Assembly (NCBI GenBank): GCA_964632795.1
Contig: CAZWEZ010000085.1
Location: forward strand, 1 to 16,636
Source of the DNA: CAZWEZ01 sp964632795
Lineage (GTDB): Bacteria > Pseudomonadota > Alphaproteobacteria > Rhodospirillales > 2-02-FULL-58-16
Reading direction: 5' to 3'
DNA: 16,636 nucleotides
The notes beneath the pieces are model-generated. The model searched no databases. It was not told where the DNA came from and saw only the letters and a program-made list of their open reading frames with translations. A program made the translations under genes and the position numbers. Positions 1 to 14,474 of this stretch are shown here, piece by piece; within the stretch, counting starts at the first letter, position 1; every line of letters starts with the position of its first letter.

Positions 1-54
1 GAGCAGAAGCCTTCCAAGCTTACGACGAGGGTTCGATTCCCTTCACCCGCTCCA
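1..54 (+). tRNA. tRNA-Gly (anticodon UCC), 5' part cut off by the window edge
   Basis: The window opens inside the D arm (GAGC at 1-4). The anticodon stem and loop follow, with TCC at 13-15, so the tRNA reads GGA codons. The T arm is complete: stem 27-31 with 39-43, and loop TTCGATT at 32-38. The 3' acceptor strand is 44-50, the discriminator base is T51, and CCA is encoded at 52-54. The 5' acceptor strand and most of the D arm lie outside, so full folding cannot be checked. A tRNA-Gly just upstream of tuf matches the tufB context of E. coli, where tRNA and tuf are co-transcribed and the tRNA is cut out. The 41-nt gap to tuf has no obvious promoter. Confidence 0.93.
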
Positions 55-95
55 GGCATCGCCGACGGACAGGAATTAGGCGGAAAGACAAAACG

Positions 96-1286
<1,191 letters not shown>

Positions 1287-1303
1287 GGGCGGGAAATTTA
1301 TTG

Positions 1304-1352
1304 GACGGCGCGGGGACATCCCCAGACCGTCGTGCTGCTCCCGGTCACCGGG
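1304..1352 (+). other. Tandem hairpins between tuf and tRNA-Trp
   Basis: Two inverted repeats fill most of the 91-nt spacer. The first pairs GACGG (1304-1308) with CCGTC (1327-1331), enclosing GGGG (1312-1315) paired with CCCC (1320-1323). The second pairs CCCGG (1340-1344) with CCGGG (1348-1352) around a three-base loop. No T tract follows, so these are not intrinsic terminators. They may mark the 3' end of the tuf message or aid processing next to the tRNA. Pairing is seen in the sequence; the role is inferred. Confidence 0.4.
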
Positions 1353-1377
1353 GGAAATGGCTGGGAAAAGCATGTTA

Positions 1378-1453
<76 letters not shown>

Positions 1454-1502
1454 CTCCCCACGGCATCCCGGAGACCCCGGCGAGGGTTTGGTGAGGACGT
1501 TC

Positions 1503-1700
1503 ATGGCGAAGACGAACCCGGCGCAATTCATCCGCGAGGTCCGCCAGGAAGCGGCCAAGGTCACCTGGCCGCAGCGCAAGGAGACCGGCATTTCGACCGC
1601 CATGGTGTTCCTGATGGTGATCTTGGCGGCGCTGTTCTTCTTCCTGGTCGATCAGATCCTGTCGCTGGGTGTGCGGCTCGTCTTCGGGCTCGGAGGGTAA
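1503..1700 (+). CDS. secE: Preprotein translocase subunit SecE
   Basis: SecE is the small essential subunit that clamps SecY in the inner-membrane translocon. This is the short 65-residue form with one C-terminal membrane segment, not the three-segment E. coli form of about 127 residues. The amphipathic N-terminal part carries the conserved EAAKVTWPQRKE stretch (16-27). A hydrophobic span of about residues 32-49 follows, then a short tail to residue 65. The ATG at 1503 is chosen because GAGGA at 1493-1497 precedes it and the protein then begins MAKTNPAQFI; in-frame sequence further upstream runs through the tRNA. It is followed by nusG after 5 nt, the classic secE-nusG pair. Confidence 0.97.
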   Translation: MAKTNPAQFIREVRQEAAKVTWPQRKETGISTAMVFLMVILAALFFFLVDQILSLGVRLVFGLGG

Positions 1701-1705
1701 CCCCG

Positions 1706-2236
1706 ATGGAAGGGCAGTGGTACGTCATTCACGTCTATTCCGGGTTCGAGAAGAAGGTCGCCCAATCGATCGAGGAACAGGCCAAGCAAGCCAAGATGGA
1801 CGACGACTTCGAGCAGATCCTGGTCCCCGTCGAGGAAGTGGTGGAAATGCGCCGCGGCTCCAAGGTCAGCGCCGAGCGGAAGTTCTTTCCCGGTTATGTC
1901 CTGGTCAAGATGAAGATGACCGACGAGACCTGGCACCTGGTCAAGAACACCCCCAAGGTGACCGGCTTCCTGGGCGGCGGCGGCCGTCCGACGGCGATCT
2001 CCCAGGCCGAGGCCGACCGTATCATGTACCAGGTCAAGGAAGGGGTCGAGCGCCCCAAGCCGGCGATCCTGTTCGAGGTCGGCGAGCAGGTGCGGGTCTG
2101 CGACGGGCCGTTCAACTCGTTCAACGGCATGGTCGAGGAGGTCGACGAGGAGCGCGCCCGGCTCAAGGTGGCGGTGTCCATCTTCGGCCGCGCGACGCCG
2201 GTCGAACTGGAATATTCGCAAGTCGAGAAACTGTGA
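1706..2236 (+). CDS. nusG: Transcription termination/antitermination factor NusG
   Basis: NusG binds the RNA polymerase clamp, raises processivity and links polymerase to Rho or to ribosomal S10. The protein has 176 residues, within the normal range. The N-terminal NGN domain begins WYVIHVYSGFEKKV (6-19) and contains the conserved KFFPGYVLV segment near residues 60-68. The KOW domain near the C-terminus is seen in the VGEQVRVCDGPFNSFNG stretch and the ending FGRATPVELEYSQVEKL. The Shine-Dalgarno GGAGGG (1692-1697) overlaps the end of secE, so the two genes are probably translationally coupled. The 69-nt spacer downstream carries an L1-site-like hairpin ahead of rplK. Confidence 0.98.
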   Translation: MEGQWYVIHVYSGFEKKVAQSIEEQAKQAKMDDDFEQILVPVEEVVEMRRGSKVSAERKFFPGYVLVKMKMTDETWHLVKNTPKVTGFLGGGGRPTAISQAEADRIMYQVKEGVERPKPAILFEVGEQVRVCDGPFNSFNGMVEEVDEERARLKVAVSIFGRATPVELEYSQVEKL

Positions 2237-2244
2237 GCGACGAA

Positions 2245-2273
2245 CGCGGGAGGCCGGCCATGGCCGTACCGCG
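2245..2273 (+). promoter_or_regulatory. Probable ribosomal protein L1 autoregulatory site before rplK
   Basis: CGCGG (2245-2249) pairs with CCGCG (2269-2273) and GGCC (2252-2255) pairs with GGCC (2262-2265). Between the helices is an uneven internal loop, GA on one strand against GTA on the other. From memory, the L1-binding stalk of E. coli 23S rRNA has GGGAGGCU on one strand and AUACC on the other; here GGGAGGCC and GTACC occupy the matching places. L1 is known to repress its own L11-L1 message by binding such a mimic before rplK. The hairpin ends 32 nt before the rplK start. Pairing and resemblance are seen; binding is inferred. Confidence 0.72.
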
Positions 2274-2305
2274 GACTCAGCTGGAACCTAATCTGAGGCA
2301 AGGAA

Positions 2306-2734
2306 ATGGCAAAGAAAGTAACCGGTTACATAAGGCTTCAGGTGCCGGCGGGACAAGCCAACCCGTCGCCGCCGATCGGCCCCGCCCTCGGCCAGGCCGG
2401 GCTCAACATCATGGAGTTCTGCAAGACGTTCAATGCCGAGACCCAGAACTTGGAGCCGGGGATGCCGATCCCGGTGGTCATCACCGCCTACAAGGACAGG
2501 ACCTTCTCCTTCATCACCAAGACCCCGCCGGCCAGCTACTACCTGAAGAAGGCGGCGGGCATCGAGAAGGGGGCCGAGACGCCGGCCAAGGAGGTCGTCG
2601 GCCAGGTGACCATGAAACAGGTCCGCGAGATCGCCGAGAAGAAGATGGTCGACCTCAATACCACCGACATCGCCGCCGCCTGCCGGATGATCAGCGGATC
2701 GGCGGCGTCCATCGGCATCGAAGTGGTGGAGTAG
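2306..2734 (+). CDS. rplK: 50S ribosomal protein L11
   Basis: L11 binds the GTPase-associated region of 23S rRNA at the base of the stalk, works with EF-G and EF-Tu, and is needed for RelA activation in species that have it. The length of 142 residues is standard. The proline-rich N-terminal segment PSPPIGPALGQAGLN starts at about residue 20, the site of thiostrepton action in this family. The C-terminal rRNA-binding domain contains the KTPPASYYLKKAAG stretch and ends at GIEVVE. A GAGGCAAGGAA leader precedes the ATG. The next gene, rplA, starts 4 nt after the stop, which fits joint control by L1 through the hairpin at 2245-2273. Confidence 0.98.
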   Translation: MAKKVTGYIRLQVPAGQANPSPPIGPALGQAGLNIMEFCKTFNAETQNLEPGMPIPVVITAYKDRTFSFITKTPPASYYLKKAAGIEKGAETPAKEVVGQVTMKQVREIAEKKMVDLNTTDIAAACRMISGSAASIGIEVVE

Positions 2735-2738
2735 GGCG

Positions 2739-3434
2739 ATGGCGAACAAGGGAAAGCGTTTCGCCAAGGCCAGCGAAGGCATCGACCGCCAGGCCTTCTA
2801 CGACCTCCCCGAGGCGATCAGGATGATCAAGGAGGGGGCCACCGCCAAGTTCGACGAGACCGTCGAGATCGCCATCAACCTCGGCATCGACCCCCGCCAT
2901 TCGGACCAGATGGTGCGCGGCGTGATCGCCCTGCCCCACGGCACCGGCAAGACGGTGCGGGTCGCCGTCTTCGCCAAGGGCGACAAGGCCAAGGAGGCCG
3001 AGGCCGCGGGCGCCGACCTGGTCGGCGCCGAGGACCTGGCCGAGAAGGTGAGCGGCGGCGAGTTGAACTTCGACCGCTGCATCGCCACCCCCGACATGAT
3101 GGCGGTGGTCGGGCGGCTGGGCAAGATCCTGGGGCCGCGGGGCCTGATGCCCAACCCCAAGCTGGGCACGGTGACCCCCGACGTCACCGAGGCGGTCAAG
3201 GCGGCCAAGGGCGGACAGATCGAGTTCCGCGCCGAGAAGGCGGGCATCGTTCACGCCGGCGTCGGAAAGGCGAGCTTCAGCCCCGATGCCCTGGCCGAGA
3301 ACGTGACCGCGTTCATCAACGCCATCACCAAGGCCAAGCCGAGCGGCGCCAAGGGGACGTACTTCAAGCGGATCAGCTTGAGTACCACCATGGGCCCCGG
3401 CTTGAAGTTGAATGTCGCCAGCCTGTCCGGCTAA
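2739..3434 (+). CDS. rplA: 50S ribosomal protein L1
   Basis: L1 forms the mobile stalk near the ribosomal E site and represses the rplK-rplA message in other bacteria. The protein has 231 residues, the usual length. The family signature is clear in the LGKILGPRGLMPNPKLGTVT segment near the middle, followed by the GQIEFRAEKAGIVHAGVGK region, and the end KLNVASLSG is typical. The start at 2739 follows a GGAG (2728-2731) lying inside the last codons of rplK, so the two are probably translationally coupled. The TAA stop is followed by a short hairpin and the long rplJ leader. Confidence 0.98.
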   Translation: MANKGKRFAKASEGIDRQAFYDLPEAIRMIKEGATAKFDETVEIAINLGIDPRHSDQMVRGVIALPHGTGKTVRVAVFAKGDKAKEAEAAGADLVGAEDLAEKVSGGELNFDRCIATPDMMAVVGRLGKILGPRGLMPNPKLGTVTPDVTEAVKAAKGGQIEFRAEKAGIVHAGVGKASFSPDALAENVTAFINAITKAKPSGAKGTYFKRISLSTTMGPGLKLNVASLSG

Positions 3435-3499
3435 TGCCGACCGGCCGGCATCGAGATGCCGTTGCGGCCCCCATGGGAGCCGAAGCGGTTTTCGGGGGC
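3434..3499 (+). other. Hairpins at the 5' end of the rplA-rplJ spacer
   Basis: ATGCCG (3434-3439) pairs with CGGCAT (3446-3451), starting on the last base of the rplA stop codon. A second stem pairs GCCCCC (3467-3472) with GGGGGC (3494-3499) around an inner CCG-AAG-CGG turn. Neither is followed by a T run, so they are not intrinsic terminators. They could protect the 3' end of the rplKA message or be processing sites. I found no convincing promoter in this stretch, so rplJL may be read through from upstream or use a promoter inside rplA. Confidence 0.4.
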
Positions 3500-3514
3500 G
3501 GAGGTTCCGTCCCC

Positions 3515-3605
3515 GGGTGTCCAAGACTGCAGGTGCCACCGCAAGGGAGCGTTGCCTTGCGGCGGCGTAATGGAAGCTGCCGCCTGCATAGACAGTCGAG
3601 AACCG
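3515..3605 (+). promoter_or_regulatory. Ribosomal protein L10 leader (rplJL autoregulatory RNA)
   Basis: The fold can be drawn by eye. GACTG (3525-3529) pairs with CAGTC (3593-3597) and CAGG (3530-3533) with CCTG (3583-3586). A one-sided bulge CATAGA (3587-3592) separates them, like the kink-turn that L10 recognises. Inside are a hairpin CCGCAAGG (3539-3546) with CCTTGCGG (3555-3562) and a second, CGGC (3563-3566) with GCCG (3579-3582). This two-armed form and the CCTGCATAGACAGTC ending match the known L10 leader family. When the L10-L12 complex exceeds rRNA it binds here and blocks rplJ translation. The site ends about 170 nt before rplJ, and the outer edges are approximate. Confidence 0.88.
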
Positions 3606-3767
3606 TTTTACGGCGTTTGTTGTTGGAGCGCCCGCGAACAGCTTGAACTGCCGGTTTGGACAGACGAGCCGGCCCCGCAAGGGGAACCTTGAGGGCCGAA
3701 ATTCCAACGCCGCGGGACCGCCGCCAAGCGCGGGCAGCGGGCCGGGGCAAGAAACTGGAGACCAACG
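3606..3767 (+). promoter_or_regulatory. Distal part of the rplJ leader
   Basis: This stretch separates the L10-binding fold from the rplJ start. It holds a T-rich run (3604-3626) and a CCCC-GCAA-GGGG hairpin with a GNRA-type loop (3673-3684) flanked by GGCC repeats. A GC-rich segment (3709-3747) that could form several alternative stems follows, then the Shine-Dalgarno GGAG at 3757-3760. In E. coli the L10 site also acts over more than 100 nt by changing the fold near the start codon, so this part is the likely switch. No gene or promoter was recognised. Confidence 0.5.
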
Positions 3768-4286
3768 GTGGACCGGGCACAAAAGGAACAACTGGTCGCT
3801 TCGTTGCATCGACTGTTCGAGGACACGACCATCGTCGTGGTCACCCACTACTCGGGACTGACCGTCGGCGAGATGGGCGATCTCCGCGATCGGATGCGCA
3901 AAGCGGGCGCCGGTTTCAAGGTGACCAAGAATCGGCTCACCAGATTCGCCCTCGAGGGCACCAAGTTCCAGGATCTGAGCGACATGTTCACCGGGCCCAC
4001 GGGCATCGCCTATTCCGAGGACCCGGTGGCTGCCGCCAAGGCAGCGGTCGATTTCGCCAAGACCAACGATAAGTTGCTGATCCTGGGCGGCGCCCTGGGC
4101 GAGGAAAAACTCGATAGCGACGGAATCAAGGCGCTGGCCTCACTGCCGTCCCTCGATGAATCGAGGGCCAATCTGGTCGGCCTGCTGACCACCCCGGCGA
4201 CGCGCGTCGCCTGCGTGCTGCAGGCCCCGGCGGGTCAGTTGGCGAGGGTGTTGAACGCCCATGCCGAACAGGGCCAAGCCGCTTGA
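3768..4286 (+). CDS. rplJ: 50S ribosomal protein L10 (GTG start)
   Basis: L10 anchors L12 dimers to the ribosome to form the factor-binding stalk, and with L12 it represses its own message. The protein has 172 residues, against 165 in E. coli. The GTG at 3768 is chosen because it lies 7 nt after GGAG and yields MDRAQKEQLVASLH, the usual alphaproteobacterial N-terminus; no ATG gives that end. The rRNA-binding domain contains VVVTHYSGLTVGEM, KVTKNRLTRFA and the DMFTGPTGIAYS stretch. The C-terminal helix that carries L12 dimers (about residues 128-172) is about 10 residues longer than in E. coli. rplL follows after 46 nt. Confidence 0.98.
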   Translation: MDRAQKEQLVASLHRLFEDTTIVVVTHYSGLTVGEMGDLRDRMRKAGAGFKVTKNRLTRFALEGTKFQDLSDMFTGPTGIAYSEDPVAAAKAAVDFAKTNDKLLILGGALGEEKLDSDGIKALASLPSLDESRANLVGLLTTPATRVACVLQAPAGQLARVLNAHAEQGQAA

Positions 4287-4332
4287 ATCCGCGTTGAAGA
4301 AGAAACAGCTATAGCCAGAGGAGAAACCACAG

Positions 4333-4704
4333 ATGGCTAACTTGGAGAAGATCGCCGACGACCTTTCGAGCCTGACCGTCATGGAGGCGGCCGAGCTCAG
4401 CAAGATGCTCGAGGAGAAGTGGGGGGTTTCCGCCGCCGCGCCGGTGGCGCTCGCCGCCGGCCCCGCCGCCGCCGGCGAGGCGGCCCCCGAGAAGGACGAG
4501 TTCGACGTCATCCTGGCCGCCTTCGGCGAGAAGAAGATCAACGTCATCAAGGAGGTCCGGGCGATGACCGGACTCGGCCTCAAGGAGGCCAAGGACCTGG
4601 TCGAGGCGGCGCCTCAGCCGGTCAAGGAAGGTCTCAAGAAGGAAGAGGCCGAGGAGATCAAGAAAAAGCTGGAAGCGGCCGGCGCAACAGTGGAACTCAA
4701 GTAG
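4333..4704 (+). CDS. rplL: 50S ribosomal protein L7/L12
   Basis: L12 is the multi-copy stalk protein that recruits and stimulates the translational GTPases. The length is 123 residues. The N-terminal dimerisation domain, which binds L10, covers about residues 1-33. An Ala/Pro/Gly-rich hinge (about 34-54) leads to the C-terminal factor-binding domain. That domain shows EKDEFDVIL, KINVIKEVRAMTGLGLKEAK and the closing KKLEAAGATVELK. A strong Shine-Dalgarno AGAGGAG (4317-4323) lies 9 nt before the ATG, which suits a protein needed in several copies per ribosome. The downstream spacer carries a large hairpin before rpoB. Confidence 0.99.
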   Translation: MANLEKIADDLSSLTVMEAAELSKMLEEKWGVSAAAPVALAAGPAAAGEAAPEKDEFDVILAAFGEKKINVIKEVRAMTGLGLKEAKDLVEAAPQPVKEGLKKEEAEEIKKKLEAAGATVELK

Positions 4705-4750
4705 GTACCGCCGGTTGACGCGCCGGCGCGCAATCGTCAGAGACGGCTTC

Positions 4751-4792
4751 GGGCCGGGGGGCGGCGGTTTCGTTTCCGCCCTCCCCCGGCCC
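4751..4792 (+). promoter_or_regulatory. Very stable hairpin in the rplL-rpoB spacer, possible attenuator or RNase site
   Basis: A perfect 10-bp stem pairs GGGCCGGGGG (4751-4760) with CCCCCGGCCC (4783-4792). After a 2x2 internal loop it continues as GGCGG (4763-4767) with CCGCC (4776-4780), closed by the loop TTTCGTTT. No T tract follows; the next bases are GCGCGCCCGCG. It is therefore not a canonical intrinsic terminator. In E. coli the same spacer holds a partial terminator and an RNase III cut site that set the ratio of stalk proteins to polymerase. A matching role here is inferred from position and structure only. Confidence 0.6.
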
Positions 4793-4879
4793 GCGCGCCC
4801 GCGTCCGCCGGTCCCGGTCGCCGCGGAAGCCGTGCCGGTTTCCGGATGGAATGACAGACGCTAGTCTTGGGGAACTTTG

Positions 4880-9037
<4,158 letters not shown>

Positions 9038-9077
9038 GACGGCAAGCGGACCGTTCGTGCAGCCGAGGAGAGAACAT

Positions 9078-13289
<4,212 letters not shown>

Positions 13290-13306
13290 TCCGGCGGCGA
13301 TCGAAA

Positions 13307-13330
13307 CCGGGGTCCCGTCGGGGCCTCCGG
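13307..13330 (+). other. GC-rich hairpin downstream of rpoC
   Basis: CCGG (13307-13310) pairs with CCGG (13327-13330) and GGTCCC (13311-13316) with GGGGCC (13320-13325), leaving one bulged T. This gives about 10 paired bases around a three-base loop. It overlaps the 12-base palindrome GCCTCCGGAGGC (13323-13334). The following sequence is not a T tract, and the nearest T-rich stretch starts near 13358. It may mark the end of the rplJL-rpoBC message, weakly or with help from Rho, just before the str promoter. Function is inferred from position. Confidence 0.45.
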
Positions 13331-13368
13331 AGGCGCTTGAAACCCTAGAAGAATCAGTCTTGTTTTGC

Positions 13369-13397
13369 TTGACTGGCGGAGGGGGGCTGAATAATAT
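13369..13397 (+). promoter_or_regulatory. Sigma-70-type promoter of the str operon
   Basis: TTGACT (13369-13374) and TAATAT (13392-13397) are separated by exactly 17 nt, five of six matches to consensus in each box. The area just upstream (about 13338-13370) is clearly richer in A and T than its GC-rich surroundings. The expected start point is near 13404, giving an rpsL leader of about 197 nt. This is the best housekeeping promoter I can see in the window and would drive rpsL-rpsG-fusA-tuf apart from rpoBC. Confidence 0.85.
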
Positions 13398-13403
13398 GCG
13401 CAC

Positions 13404-13600
13404 CTCTCCGCGGGGGGGCTGGTGGTAGGCCGACCGGCTTAGACGCAGTCCCCGTTGAGAACGAAAAAATTCGGTTCGATGGCCCCTTCGGGCGGTAGAT
13501 GGATACCGCCGGAAGGGTATGTTCATGCCCCTTTATCAAGGGGTTGGCTGTGTGATGGGCCTTTTTTTTCCCCATCAAGCGTGTGGATTGGAAGCAAACG
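13404..13600 (+). promoter_or_regulatory. Structured 5' leader of the str operon
   Basis: By eye the leader holds five possible stem-loops. (1) CGGGG 13411-13415 with CCCCG 13450-13454, enclosing TAGGCC 13426-13431 with GGCTTA 13436-13441. (2) CGAA 13462-13465 with TTCG 13470-13473. (3) CCCTTC 13484-13489 with GAAGGG 13512-13517, continuing as GGCGGT 13491-13496 with ACCGCC 13505-13510. (4) CCCCTT 13528-13533 with AAGGGG 13538-13543. (5) TGATGGG 13553-13559 with CCCATCA 13571-13577, holding eight Ts (13562-13569) in its loop. The ribosome site GGAAG (13590-13594) follows at once. No coding sequence was recognised. Such structure suggests control of rpsL by attenuation or by a ribosomal protein, but no known family was identified. 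Confidence 0.6.
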
Positions 13601-13972
13601 ATGCCGACGATTAACCAGTTGATCCGCAAACCGCGCAAGAAGCCCGAGGTGCGCAACAAGGTGCCGGCCCTTGAATCCTGTCCGCAGAAACGCGGCGTCT
13701 GCGTGCGCGTCTACACGACCACGCCGAAGAAGCCGAACTCGGCCTTGCGCAAGGTGGCCCGCGTCCGCCTGACCAACGGTTTCGAGGTCACCAGCTACAT
13801 CCCCGGCGAAGGCCACAACCTGCAGGAACACTCGGTTGTCCTGCTCAGGGGCGGCCGGGTCAAGGACCTGCCCGGGGTGCGCTATCACGTCATTCGCGGC
13901 ACCCTCGATACCCAGCGGGTCGCCGATCGCCGCCAGCGCCGTTCCAAGTACGGCGCCAAGCGGCCCATGTAG
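13601..13972 (+). CDS. rpsL: 30S ribosomal protein S12
   Basis: S12 lies at the decoding centre and helps control fidelity. The ATG at 13601 gives 123 residues beginning MPTINQLIRKPRKK, the standard N-terminus; an in-frame GTG at 13583 is rejected because it only adds MDWKQT ahead of that conserved start. The conserved segment TTTPKKPNSALRKVARVRLT carries the lysines where streptomycin resistance arises, and they are unchanged, as is the GGRVKDLPGVRYH loop. The C-terminus SKYGAKRPM is typical. GGAAG at 13590-13594 lies 6 nt before the start. rpsG follows after only 11 nt. Confidence 0.99.
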   Translation: MPTINQLIRKPRKKPEVRNKVPALESCPQKRGVCVRVYTTTPKKPNSALRKVARVRLTNGFEVTSYIPGEGHNLQEHSVVLLRGGRVKDLPGVRYHVIRGTLDTQRVADRRQRRSKYGAKRPM

Positions 13973-13983
13973 GGGTAGCAAAG

Positions 13984-14454
13984 ATGTCACGCCGTCACGC
14001 CGCCGAGAAACGCCAGGTTCAGCCCGATCCCAAGTACGGGGATATGATCCTCACCAAGTTCACCAACAGCCTGATGCTCCAAGGCAAGAAGTCGGTGGCC
14101 GAGAGAATCGTCTACGGCGCCATGGAGGTGATGGAGAAGAAGACGGGACAGGACCCCCTGCGGCTGTTCCACGAGGCCATCGACAACGTCAAGCCGACGG
14201 TCGAGGTGCGATCGCGCCGCGTCGGAGGCGCCACCTACCAGGTCCCGATCGAGGTCCGCAACGACCGCCGCCAGGCCCTGGCCATCCGCTGGATCGTCGA
14301 TCTCTCCCGCAAGCGCTCCGAGAACACCATGGTCGAACGGCTGTCGGGGGAACTGATGGACGCCGCCAACAACCGCGGCGCGGCGGTCAAGAAACGCGAA
14401 GACACCCATCGCATGGCGGAGGCCAACAAGGCCTTCTCCCATTACCGCTGGTAG
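13984..14454 (+). CDS. rpsG: 30S ribosomal protein S7
   Basis: S7 nucleates assembly of the 30S head and touches the E-site tRNA. The protein has 156 residues, the common bacterial length. It begins MSRRHAAEKRQVQPDPKYGD and contains LTKFTNSLMLQGKKSVAE and EVRSRRVGGATYQVPIEV, the family signature. It ends AEANKAFSHYRW. The Shine-Dalgarno AGGGG (13971-13975) overlaps the rpsL stop codon, so the genes are tightly coupled. In E. coli S7 represses the operon through a longer rpsL-rpsG spacer, which is missing here. fusA starts 20 nt after the stop. Confidence 0.99.
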   Translation: MSRRHAAEKRQVQPDPKYGDMILTKFTNSLMLQGKKSVAERIVYGAMEVMEKKTGQDPLRLFHEAIDNVKPTVEVRSRRVGGATYQVPIEVRNDRRQALAIRWIVDLSRKRSENTMVERLSGELMDAANNRGAAVKKREDTHRMAEANKAFSHYRW

Positions 14455-14474
14455 GTCGGCAGGACGTTCGAACC

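Noticed and set aside
3434..3692. Small open frames in the rplA-rplJ spacer that could be leader peptides
   Set aside because: They overlap the L10 leader stems, lack convincing ribosome sites, and their sequences look like translated structured RNA.
4877..4879. TTG at 4877 as the rpoB start
   Set aside because: It would add one residue directly before an ATG; the family begins at that ATG.
9057..9077. GTG at 9057 as the rpoC start
   Set aside because: The ribosome site GAGGAGA (9065-9071) lies between it and the ATG at 9078, and the family N-terminus begins at that ATG.
13553..13577. Canonical intrinsic terminator before rpsL, suggested by eight Ts
   Set aside because: The best stem surrounds the Ts in its loop instead of preceding them, and the stem directly before them is only about 4 bp. 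It is kept as a possible switch, not called a terminator.
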